Shown piece after piece: positions 1 through 5,198 of a DNA stretch of 8,604 nucleotides. A program made the translations under genes and the position numbers. The number at the start of each line of letters is the position of its first letter. The stretch's first letter is position 1. Origin of the DNA: Leptolyngbya sp. SIO4C1 (GTDB lineage Bacteria; Cyanobacteriota; Cyanobacteriia; Phormidesmidales; Phormidesmidaceae); contig JAAHIA010000205.1 of assembly GCA_010671975.1 (NCBI GenBank), forward strand, positions 1 through 8,604. Direction: 5' to 3'. The notes beneath the pieces are model-generated. The model had not been told where the DNA came from. It saw only the letters and a list, made by a program, of their open reading frames with translations, and made no database searches.

Positions 1-337
1 CGGAGAACACTTCCACAATCAGGCAAGGATAGGCAACGTATTGCGTATTGGCCTTGTCTCGTTCGTCACAGGTAACGCTGATATCAGGGTAGGTGTAGTT
101 ATTAGTTTCAGGGATATTGACTTTGATATCAGAATTACCCATGATGCAGCCCGTATTGTCTAAATGCGTGCCGAGCAGCATGACAAACTGGATAGCGATG
201 CGACCGTGATTGATGCTACCGCCGCCCATCGCGTAGACCTGTCCGTCGACATATTCATAGTTTTCGAGCTGCCGTGCTTCCCAGACGAAATATTCTTCAG
301 GCGTGAGCTGGGGCAGGAGTTCCTTGGCAGCGATCAT
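1..337 (-). CDS. Uma2/DUF820 family endonuclease, N-terminal part (cut by window edge)
   Basis: This is a minus-strand reading frame from ATG at 337 running open to position 1, giving the first 112 residues. Family members are usually a little under 200 aa, so the C-terminal part lies outside the window. The family is a PD-(D/E)XK-fold putative nuclease group that is greatly expanded in cyanobacteria, with unknown cellular role. Seen directly: the opening LTPEEYFVWE, then YEYVDGQVYAMGGGSINHG, then YPDISVTCDERD, and LIVEVFS at the cut end. These match the usual family blocks, including the acidic residues of the YE-V-DG, PD and IVEV positions expected at the active site. No good Shine-Dalgarno sequence precedes the start; the ATG was chosen because the family normally begins a few residues before LTPEEY. 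The 75-aa gene lies 92 bp upstream on the same strand. The family call is firm; the substrate is unknown. Confidence 0.9.
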   Translation of the reverse strand, partial: MIAAKELLPQLTPEEYFVWEARQLENYEYVDGQVYAMGGGSINHGRIAIQFVMLLGTHLDNTGCIMGNSDIKVNIPETNNYTYPDISVTCDERDKANTQYVAYPCLIVEVFS

Positions 338-392
338 GATGATTGAGAAGCAACGTTTGGACTCATTTTAGCGAGCAAGATTCCTACTCTCG

Positions 393-422
393 CACCCCTG
401 CACCCCTGCACCCCTGCACCCC
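393..422. repeat. Short tandem repeat of CACCCCTG
   Basis: The octamer CACCCCTG occurs at 393-400, 401-408 and 409-416, followed by a partial CACCCC at 417-422, about 3.75 perfect units. It lies in the gap between the Uma2 gene and the 75-aa gene. Related C-rich text reappears at 695-707 and, inverted, at 722-734. Short tandem repeats of this kind are common between genes in filamentous cyanobacteria. Their function is not known. Confidence 0.85.
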
Positions 423-429
423 CCACTAC

Positions 430-657
430 CTAGCCGACGCGCGCCTTCTTAAACAGCACCGTCACCCACTCCTGATCCTTCGGCTGCGGCTTACTCCAGT
501 CGTTCGGCTCAGCAAAGTTAAGCCTATGCAACGTGCTGACCATTTTACGCAAGCCCGCCATCGAGCCCGTCATGCTGATGCGAATCGTCTCAAACTGCGG
601 CGCATCGTCATGCGAAACCGGGGGCGCACCCGCGCCCGAATCGTTGGATTGAAACAT
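430..657 (-). CDS. Small conserved-looking protein of unknown function, 75 aa
   Basis: The frame runs from ATG at 657 to a TAG at 430-432 and gives 75 aa. I do not recognise a named family. After an acidic, proline- and glycine-containing head of about 20 residues (MFQSNDSGAGAPPVSHDD) comes a compact region, residues 22-75. It has a predicted strand (FETIRISMTG), a helix (MAGLRKMVSTLHRLNF), a polar turn with NDWSKPQPKD, and a last strand (EWVTVLFKKAR). This beta-alpha-beta pattern looks like a small folded domain and not random translation. The frame is open upstream to 753, but AAGGAG at 675-670 lies 12 nt before the ATG at 657 and supports that start. The longer version would translate a strong inverted repeat. 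A sigma70-like promoter at 961-933 would give it a leader of about 270 nt. It may be co-transcribed with the Uma2 gene. Confidence 0.7.
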   Translation of the reverse strand: MFQSNDSGAGAPPVSHDDAPQFETIRISMTGSMAGLRKMVSTLHRLNFAEPNDWSKPQPKDQEWVTVLFKKARVG

Positions 658-660
658 GAT

Positions 661-750
661 GGTTCTGATCTCCTTATTTTGCTTATAGCTTTTTGCCCCC
701 TGCTCCCTTCGATTTCTCTCAGGGTGCAGGGGGTGGGTGAGATCAGAACC
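661..750 (-). promoter_or_regulatory. Inverted repeat in the leader of the 75-aa gene, overlapping its ribosome-binding site
   Basis: GGTTCTGATCTC at 661-672 is the exact reverse complement of GAGATCAGAACC at 739-750, a perfect 12-bp pair. Nested inside is a 13-position GC-rich stem, 695-707 with 722-734, with one mismatch and one G-U. Read on the minus strand, the outer pair lies in the leader RNA and includes the last three bases of the Shine-Dalgarno AAGGAG (675-670). Folding would therefore hide part of the ribosome-binding site. The repeats are seen directly; translational control is inference. Confidence 0.6.
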
Positions 751-790
751 CAATCCTCAGCTACGCCACGACCTTTGCACAATCGGGGTA

Positions 791-921
791 GCTAGGCTGT
801 ACCATCAGCTTAGCCGGCTCGACTGGTGGTTTCAGTCGGGTTGGCGAGCTGTCCGTTTGGTACTTGCACTACCGGCGGACAGCGCCGAGGTATTGAGTTC
901 TGAACAACCGCTCGGTAGCGG
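791..921 (-). ncRNA. Run of four hairpins: candidate structured leader or small RNA
   Basis: Four separate hairpins can be drawn. 791-794/811-814 plus 797-799/806-808 form a stem with a symmetric internal loop. 821-825/833-837 is GACTG with CAGTC. 848-855/876-883 is an 8-bp stem with an inner GGTA/TACC stem at 859-862/870-873 and outer GGC/GCC pairs at 843-845/884-886. 908-912/917-921 is CCGCT with AGCGG around a 4-nt loop. On the minus strand they follow a plausible promoter (961-933) and precede the 75-aa gene. On the plus strand they are followed by a terminator-like hairpin (972-999). I could not match them to 6S RNA, tmRNA, RNase P RNA, SRP RNA or any riboswitch I know. Strand and identity are therefore open. 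Confidence 0.35.
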
Positions 922-932
922 CTTAATGATTG

Positions 933-961
933 ACGATACAAGGGGTTTGGCTTTCAGTCAA
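933..961 (-). promoter_or_regulatory. Candidate sigma70-type promoter, minus strand
   Basis: On the minus strand TTGACT (961-956, five of six matches to TTGACA) is separated by 17 bp from TATCGT (938-933, four of six matches to TATAAT). AT-rich sequence lies just upstream. Transcription would start near 926 and read through the hairpin cluster and the inverted repeat into the 75-aa gene at 657. Confidence 0.4.
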
Positions 962-971
962 GATATATTTG

Positions 972-999
972 GCGGGAAGGAACTTCCCGCACCCTTTTT
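972..999 (+). terminator. Terminator-like hairpin with T-run, no obvious gene before it
   Basis: GCGGGAAG (972-979), loop GAA, and CTTCCCGC (983-990) form a perfect 8-bp stem. ACCC and five T follow at 995-999, so it reads as an intrinsic terminator on the plus strand. No convincing plus-strand gene ends here. It would close a small plus-strand RNA covering 791-921, or block transcription into the repeat region. The 4-nt gap before the T-run lowers confidence. Confidence 0.4.
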
Positions 1000-1000
1000 A

Positions 1001-1193
1001 GCTAAACACGATCGATCACTGTCCGCAGCGCGAAGCGCGTGTCCCCACCAGAACGCCAGATCCGCACCCTACGCTATTCTCCAACATCCTCTTATCGGGA
1101 TTATTAAGGCGACGCTCGCCTTAATCGGTAGGGGGGTGGGGCGAGCCGAAGCGCCCCACGCAGAATACTCATTGTTTGACTGAATGTTCGTCT
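1001..1193. repeat. 193-bp direct repeat, copy 1
   Basis: This is the first of two copies separated by a 416-bp offset. Aligned to copy 2 (1417-1610) it shows 11 substitutions and one 1-nt gap, about 94% identity. Internal hairpins are GCGC-GAA-GCGC (1028-1038), ATTAAGGCGA-CGC-TCGCCTTAAT (1103-1125) and GTGGGGCG-8 nt-CGCCCCAC (1136-1159). I see no transposase frame and no terminal inverted repeats, so it is best called a non-coding interspersed hairpin repeat. Confidence 0.9.
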
Positions 1194-1416
1194 GACTGGC
1201 CGGTAATAGCTGGAGATCTTGCTCAGGGCTCCTTCGTGAGCCCCAAACCCCAATGACGAGGTCGTTCCGCCGCCCTCGACCCACGGAGTATTAAGTGCTG
1301 GCTGGTAGCAAAAAATCTTGCACTATGCCGGTGGGTAGTTTTATTTTTTCCGGGTACAGAAAAAATAAAAAAAGTAGGTTGCCGAGTTCGATGTCAGAAC
1401 TAATTCATATCTAAAA
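1194..1416. other. Spacer between the two repeat copies, no gene seen
   Basis: I see no convincing coding frame in this 223-bp stretch. It holds a 6-bp GC hairpin, GGGCTC (1226-1231) with GAGCCC (1238-1243). It also holds a 12-bp hairpin, almost entirely A-T, of TTTTATTTTTTC (1339-1350) with GAAAAAATAAAA (1359-1370) around an 8-nt loop. It contains no obvious insertion-sequence remnant. Confidence 0.6.
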
Positions 1417-1610
1417 GCTAGATACGGTCGATCACTGTCCGCAGCGCGAAGCGCGTGTCCCCACCAAAACGCCAAATCTGCATCCTACGCTATTCTCCAA
1501 CATCCTCTTATCGGGATTATTAAGGCGACGCTCGCCTTAATCGGTAGGGGGGTGGGGCGGGCCGAAGCGCCCCACGCAAAATATTCATTGTTTGACCTGA
1601 ATGCTCGTCT
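1417..1610. repeat. 193-bp direct repeat, copy 2
   Basis: This is the second copy of the hairpin repeat at 1001-1193, with one extra C at 1597. The two long hairpin stems, 1519-1528/1532-1541 and 1552-1559/1568-1575, are identical to copy 1. The right end runs to within 72 bp of the ATG at 1682. It contains an in-frame upstream ATG at 1601, so the repeat borders, and may supply part of, the leader of the flavoprotein gene. In copy 1 the equivalent ATG meets a stop after three codons. Confidence 0.9.
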
Positions 1611-1681
1611 TACTTCCCCCAACACCGATCAAAACCCCCTCCAACGCTAAACTCATAAAACACCCAGCAACCCCAACCCCC

Positions 1682-3022
1682 ATGCCCGTTGCCTACGACC
1701 TCGTCATCATCGGCGGTGCACCAGAAGGCCGAACCGCCGCGATCGCAGCCGCGACAACCGGTGCTCGGGTTGCCCTAGTCGAACCGCCTGGTGCCTGGCA
1801 GCAGTCTCATCAGCTAGCAGCGCTACAGCAAGCACTCCGACACTCAATCGGCTGGGCCCAGCTACCAACCTGGGTAACCCTCAAAGCCACCATCACCGCC
1901 TCAGCTCGCTCAGCCGCTGCGATCGCCGCCCTCGGCGTGGACGTCATTACTGGAGAAGCGCAATTTTTAGCCGGCAATCGCCCGCAGCTGCAAGTGCCGC
2001 ACCGCTGTCTGAGCGCTCGCGCCTATCTCTTAGCCACTGGCCCTATTCGTCCGCCGATTGAAGGTCAAACCTTATCCCCCGCGCAGCTGCTGCAGCTAAC
2101 CCAGCCACCCCAGACCGTAGCCCTGCTAGGCGCTCGCGCCGCTGAAATAGAATGGGCCTTCGCCCTGAGCGCGGCCAATATTCAAGTCAGGCTGCTAGCT
2201 GAGCGCTGTCTACCCGCCGAAGACACCGATATTCAACGCCTGCTGCGACACCAGCTAATGGCGGTAGGCGTCGTGCTCAATCCAATTGACAAACTAGAAA
2301 AAATCAAATCGCTAGACCAGCAAACCCAGCTATGGATTGAAGGAACCCCGACTTCTGTCGATCATCTGCTGAGCCTGCCCAACCATCGCGCTTGGGTAGC
2401 GCAGCTCGATTTAGCAGCCGTGGGCCTAAGCCTCGATCGGGGGCGGCTCAAGGTAAACCGCTGGCTGCAAACAGCCCATCCCCGCATCTACGCGGTGGGA
2501 GCCCTGCTAGGCGGCGAAGACCGGCCAGTGCTGGCCGAGCTAGAGGCGCAGGCCGCTGTGCAAAACGCGCTCTTTTGGCGACGTCGGCGGCTGACCTACC
2601 GCGCGGTCACCTACGGCCTGCAGGGGCTGAGTGAAGTGGGTCGGGCCGGTTTGAGCGAACAGCAGGCGCGATCGCGCTATGGCAGCGATCGGCTCCAAAT
2701 CGTCAGCGCCTCTGCGCTGCCACCAGCCAACTCCCAATATGCTGTGAATTTCTGTAAGCTCATCAGCTTAGACAGCCATCAAATCATCGGCATGCACCTG
2801 ATGGGCAACGGTGCAATCGGCCTAGCGGCGGCGCTGGGCCTGTCGCTGCGGCAGCGGAGGCTCACTGTGACCTCTCTGGCCGAGCAGCCGGCCGCGCCTC
2901 AGACGCTGGCGGCGCTTGTTCAGCAGACGGCAAGTCAGCTGCAGCAGCGGCGCTGGCAGGTTGGTCAGTGGCAACGTGACTGGGCTGAGAACTGGTTTAA
3001 CTGGCGGCGCAGTCGACGGTAG
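1682..3022 (+). CDS. FAD-dependent oxidoreductase of the disulfide-reductase (mercuric reductase/lipoamide dehydrogenase) superfamily, catalytic residues lost
   Basis: 446 aa from ATG at 1682; an in-frame ATG at 1601 lies inside the repeat and would add 27 low-complexity residues. The fold is class I pyridine nucleotide-disulfide oxidoreductase. It shows an N-terminal FAD site YDLVIIGGAPEG (residues 5-16) with the ribose-binding Glu34, the ATG turn at 118-120, a central NAD(P) domain from about 144, IYAVGA (268-273), and a C-terminal dimerisation-like domain from about 300 with VGRAGLSEQQA. Oddities are clear. The CxxxxC redox pair normally just after the first FAD motif is absent, and the only cysteines are at 109, 175 and in NFCKL. 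The nucleotide motif is degenerate (GARAAE, 149-154), the usual GD of the second FAD motif is GA, and the C-terminal HPT-x-E catalytic histidine region reads AEQPAAPQT. It therefore cannot do dithiol chemistry as the family does. Its substrate is unknown. It is full length, so not an obvious pseudogene. Confidence 0.8.
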   Translation: MPVAYDLVIIGGAPEGRTAAIAAATTGARVALVEPPGAWQQSHQLAALQQALRHSIGWAQLPTWVTLKATITASARSAAAIAALGVDVITGEAQFLAGNRPQLQVPHRCLSARAYLLATGPIRPPIEGQTLSPAQLLQLTQPPQTVALLGARAAEIEWAFALSAANIQVRLLAERCLPAEDTDIQRLLRHQLMAVGVVLNPIDKLEKIKSLDQQTQLWIEGTPTSVDHLLSLPNHRAWVAQLDLAAVGLSLDRGRLKVNRWLQTAHPRIYAVGALLGGEDRPVLAELEAQAAVQNALFWRRRRLTYRAVTYGLQGLSEVGRAGLSEQQARSRYGSDRLQIVSASALPPANSQYAVNFCKLISLDSHQIIGMHLMGNGAIGLAAALGLSLRQRRLTVTSLAEQPAAPQTLAALVQQTASQLQQRRWQVGQWQRDWAENWFNWRRSRR

Positions 3023-3052
3023 TTGGCGCTGAGATTAAATGGCGGTGGGGTA

Positions 3053-3085
3053 AGACGCGGAGACGCGGAGAGCAGAGAGACGCGG
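3053..3085. repeat. AGACGCGG repeat
   Basis: AGACGCGG occurs at 3053-3060, 3061-3068 and 3078-3085, with purine-rich filler between. This is a common type of short intergenic repeat in cyanobacterial genomes. It lies in the 235-bp gap between the flavoprotein gene and the NDH-2 gene and has no known function. I see no terminator hairpin in the same gap. Confidence 0.7.
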
Positions 3086-3215
3086 GGAGGCGCTAAGCTA
3101 TTGGGCTGAGAATTTGTGGATTTTGATGGCATTCAAGACGTTGGTCTAATACACTTCAAAGGGTTAGCTCAGTTTGATTTAACCTGCTGTAGCGATAGTT
3201 TTATTATCCCTTCCG

Positions 3216-3246
3216 CTGACATTCCTTTGATATTCCTCAGTATGAT
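3216..3246 (+). promoter_or_regulatory. Weak candidate promoter for the NDH-2 gene
   Basis: CTGACA at 3216-3221 (one mismatch to TTGACA) is followed after 19 bp by TATGAT at 3241-3246 (one mismatch to TATAAT). The spacing is longer than ideal. A start near 3252 would leave only a few bases before the ATG at 3258, so the transcript would be nearly leaderless. That fits the lack of a Shine-Dalgarno sequence there. Confidence 0.3.
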
Positions 3247-3257
3247 CTCTATCGACT

Positions 3258-4568
3258 ATGGTTTCTCAAACTAAGCGGCCTCGCATTGTCATCATTGGCG
3301 CTGGGTTTGCCGGCATTCGCGCGGCTAGGCGGCTGTCTCGCGCCGGGGCTGAAATTGTGATCATCGATCGCAACAACTACCATACGTTCGTGCCGCTGCT
3401 CTATCAGGTGGCTACCGGCTTTATTAGCCCTGAGACAGTGGCCTATCCGGTGCGCAACTGGGTGCGACGGATTCCCCACGCGCGCTTTTTGCTGGCTGAG
3501 ATTCAGCGGCTCGATCTAGAGCGGCAGCAGGTGATTGCGGACGGTCTCAGCCTAGACTACGACTATCTGCTGCTGGCAACCGGCAGCCAGACGCGCTTTT
3601 TGGGCGTGCCGGGGGCCCCAGAGCATACCTTTGCGCTGCGGACCTTAGACGATGCGATCGCGCTGCGACATCAGATCTTATGGAGCTTAGAGCAGGCGGT
3701 GCGCACTGGCGATGCTCGCTATCTCGTCTTTGTGATTGTCGGCGGCGGCCCAACCGGCGTAGAGCTGGCCGGCGCGCTGCAAGAGCTGCTGGTCGGGCCG
3801 TTCCATCGCGACTACCCCGAGCTAGATCTGAGTCAGGCGCGCATCCTGTTGGTACAGTCAGGCGATCGGCTGCTGCCGAGCTTCCCCGATCCGCTAGGGG
3901 GCTACACGCTGCGGCAGCTGCGGCAGCGAGGCATTGATGTGCGATTGCAAACCCGGGTGGCGGCGGTGCAGCCCAACGCGGTTGAGCTGTCTGACGGCAC
4001 GCAGCTGGCAGCAGCCACTGTGATTTGGACGGCGGGCGTCTTGGCAGATAAGCCTGAGCTGTCGCGACCTGACGATTGGGATGGTGCAGCGCGCGGCGTC
4101 GCCGGGCATCAGAAAGTTGTTGTTGAGCCAACCTTACAGCTGGCTCGCTATCCTAATGTTTATGCCACCGGCGATGTGGCCCACGTCCAGCAAAATGGAG
4201 AGCCGCTGTTTGGCGTTGCGCCAGAGGCGCTACAGCAGGGAGATGCGGCAGCTGACAACATCCGTCGACAGCTGCGCGGTCAGTCGCCTCAGCCTTTCGA
4301 CTACTTCGACAAAGGCCGCGCTGCCATTATTGCGCGCCATGCCGGGGTAGCCTACTTACTGAGTAAACTGAAACTGTCTGGACCACTCGCCTGGCTGCTG
4401 TGGCTAGGGATTCATCTCTACTATCTGCCGGGGTTAGCCAACCGCTCGGCCCTGCTGACCAGCTGGCTGAGAGACTACTTCTTTCGCGATCGCGCCTACC
4501 GCCAGCGACTGACACCGCCAAGCGCTACCGCTAATCGCGCTGCCGTGCGACCTGGTTCAGAAGCTTAA
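3258..4568 (+). CDS. Type II NADH dehydrogenase (NDH-2) family FAD/NAD(P)-dependent oxidoreductase
   Basis: 436 aa. NDH-2 enzymes are single-subunit, non-proton-pumping flavoproteins that pass electrons from NAD(P)H to quinone at the membrane surface. Cyanobacteria carry several (the Ndb proteins); I cannot tell which this is. Seen: the FAD motif GAGFAG at 14-19 with ribose-binding Asp37, the HTFVPLLYQVATG block (42-54) typical of NDH-2, LLLATGS at 104-110, the NAD(P)H motif GGGPTG at 162-167 with Glu169, WTAG at 257-260, and the second FAD motif YATGD ending at Asp306. After it comes APEALQQG (321-328), where the quinone-site AQxAxQ pattern has Pro in place of the first Gln. The C-terminus has the amphipathic WLLWLGIHLYYLPG segment used for membrane attachment. 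No redox cysteine pair is expected. No Shine-Dalgarno sequence precedes the ATG. The doxX-like gene follows after 24 bp, so the two are probably one operon. Confidence 0.92.
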   Translation: MVSQTKRPRIVIIGAGFAGIRAARRLSRAGAEIVIIDRNNYHTFVPLLYQVATGFISPETVAYPVRNWVRRIPHARFLLAEIQRLDLERQQVIADGLSLDYDYLLLATGSQTRFLGVPGAPEHTFALRTLDDAIALRHQILWSLEQAVRTGDARYLVFVIVGGGPTGVELAGALQELLVGPFHRDYPELDLSQARILLVQSGDRLLPSFPDPLGGYTLRQLRQRGIDVRLQTRVAAVQPNAVELSDGTQLAAATVIWTAGVLADKPELSRPDDWDGAARGVAGHQKVVVEPTLQLARYPNVYATGDVAHVQQNGEPLFGVAPEALQQGDAAADNIRRQLRGQSPQPFDYFDKGRAAIIARHAGVAYLLSKLKLSGPLAWLLWLGIHLYYLPGLANRSALLTSWLRDYFFRDRAYRQRLTPPSATANRAAVRPGSEA

Positions 4569-4580
4569 CGCTCTTTTATT

Positions 4581-4585
4581 AAGGA
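4581..4585 (+). promoter_or_regulatory. Ribosome-binding site of the DoxX gene
   Basis: AAGGA lies 7 nt before the ATG at 4593. It fixes this start and shows the gene has its own translation signal, although it lies only 24 bp from the NDH-2 stop. Confidence 0.75.
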
Positions 4586-4592
4586 ATCAGCA

Positions 4593-4967
4593 ATGAAATA
4601 TCTACCTTTAGCTGCTCGCATTTGCCTAGCTCTGATTTTTCTAAATGCGGGGATTAATCACGCGCTAGGCTTTGCTGGCTTTGCCAATATGCTCAGTCAG
4701 CAACTGCCGTTAGGGCCGCTGCTGGCAGTGGGCACCATCGTCTTTCAGCTGCTGGGTGCGCTCTCACTGATTTTAGGCTACAAGGTCAAAGTGGGCGCTG
4801 TGCTACTCATCATCTTTTTGATCCCAGCTTCGCTGCTGTTTCACAATTTCTTAGCCGACCCAAGTCAGCTCAATGCGTTTCTGAAGAACCTGGGTCTGGT
4901 GGGCGGACTGCTGCTGCTTGTCTATACCGGAGCCGGTGCGGCTAGCGTAGATGCCGCAACCAGCTAA
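4593..4967 (+). CDS. DoxX family small membrane protein
   Basis: 124 aa with four hydrophobic segments at about 5-25, 43-62, 66-84 and 98-117, the standard DoxX four-helix layout and size. The start MKYLPLAARICLALIFLNAG and the GYKVKVGAVLLIIFLIPASL segment followed by FHNF are typical of the family. DoxX-like proteins are integral membrane proteins tied loosely to quinone or thiosulfate redox chemistry and oxidative stress. The precise role here is unknown. Close spacing behind an NDH-2 gene on the same strand suggests a linked job at the membrane quinone pool, which is inference. The TAA stop at 4965-4967 overlaps the base of the shared terminator hairpin, so transcription of this unit likely ends there. 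Confidence 0.88.
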   Translation: MKYLPLAARICLALIFLNAGINHALGFAGFANMLSQQLPLGPLLAVGTIVFQLLGALSLILGYKVKVGAVLLIIFLIPASLLFHNFLADPSQLNAFLKNLGLVGGLLLLVYTGAGAASVDAATS

Positions 4968-4994
4968 AAAGCAGAGAGATGACCTCTCTGCTTT
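4966..4994 (-). terminator. Terminator hairpin between convergent genes
   Basis: AAAGCAGAGAG (4968-4978), loop ATGAC and CTCTCTGCTTT (4984-4994) form a perfect 11-bp stem. On the minus strand it ends in five T (4970-4966), a good intrinsic terminator for the 51-aa gene. On the plus strand it ends only in CTTTA, so it is weaker for doxX but may still serve both. It begins inside the doxX stop codon. Confidence 0.8.
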
Positions 4995-5022
4995 AGCAGA
5001 ACCAGGCTGGCTGATCTTGCAA

Positions 5023-5178
5023 CTACTTGCTGTCTTGCTCAGTCAGCTTAGGCTCGTCTTCCTTGCCAATCTTTTCATCAATTTTCTCTTTCGTGTCGAG
5101 AACCTTTTCCTCGACCTTAGCCGCTGGCGACTTGTCGCCTTCAACTGGGCTAGTAGACTGATTATTTGGCTGGCTCAT
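5023..5178 (-). CDS. Small highly charged protein, 51 aa, unknown function
   Basis: The frame runs from ATG at 5178 to TAG at 5023-5025. It is backed by a near-perfect Shine-Dalgarno AGGAGG (5190-5185) 6 nt before the start and by a perfect terminator hairpin about 30 bp after the stop. These signals make it very likely a real gene despite its size. The protein begins MSQPNNQSTSPVEGDKS and continues with a Lys/Glu/Asp-rich helix at about residues 19-41 that contains VEEKVLDTKEKIDEKIG. It has 22 charged residues (9 Lys, 8 Glu, 5 Asp), no Arg, Cys or aromatic residue, and no membrane segment. It is therefore hydrophilic and probably soluble, part disordered and part amphipathic helix or coiled coil. 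It resembles small hydrophilin or stress proteins in composition only. I know no named family for it. Confidence 0.8.
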   Translation of the reverse strand: MSQPNNQSTSPVEGDKSPAAKVEEKVLDTKEKIDEKIGKEDEPKLTEQDSK

Positions 5179-5184
5179 AATTTG

Positions 5185-5198
5185 CCTCCTCTCGAGAG
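5185..5198 (-). promoter_or_regulatory. Strong ribosome-binding site overlapping a palindrome, 51-aa gene
   Basis: On the minus strand the 10-bp palindrome CTCTCGAGAG (5198-5189) runs straight into AGGAGG (5190-5185), sharing two bases. The Shine-Dalgarno spacing to ATG is 6 nt. The palindrome could be a protein site or a self-pairing element affecting translation. The ribosome-binding site itself is clear. Confidence 0.7.

Noticed and set aside
164..346. Plus-strand 60-aa frame
   Set aside because: It is antisense to the Uma2 gene, which has clear family motifs on the minus strand.
430..753. Longer 107-aa version of the small protein
   Set aside because: The extra 32 residues are encoded by the inverted repeat, while a ribosome-binding site supports the ATG at 657.
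343..795. Plus-strand 150-aa frame
   Set aside because: It is antisense to the 75-aa gene and crosses the CACCCCTG array and the inverted repeat. Its composition is basic and disordered, as in shadow frames.
1131..1141. G-quadruplex at the G-rich part of the repeat
   Set aside because: Only two adjacent long G runs are present, not the four needed. The G run is better explained as one arm of a hairpin.
737..1183. Plus-strand 148-aa frame
   Set aside because: It crosses the hairpin cluster, the terminator-like hairpin and most of repeat copy 1. No ribosome-binding site or recognisable motif is present.
1069..1284. Minus-strand 71-aa frame through repeat copy 1
   Set aside because: About half is repeat sequence. 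It has no motif, and the equivalent part of copy 2 does not keep a matching gene.
1001..1610. CRISPR array or insertion sequence
   Set aside because: There are only two 193-bp copies, not short regular repeats with spacers. There is no transposase frame and no terminal inverted repeats.
3547..4131. Minus-strand 194-aa frame
   Set aside because: It is a shadow of the GC-rich NDH-2 gene; the sense frame has all family motifs.
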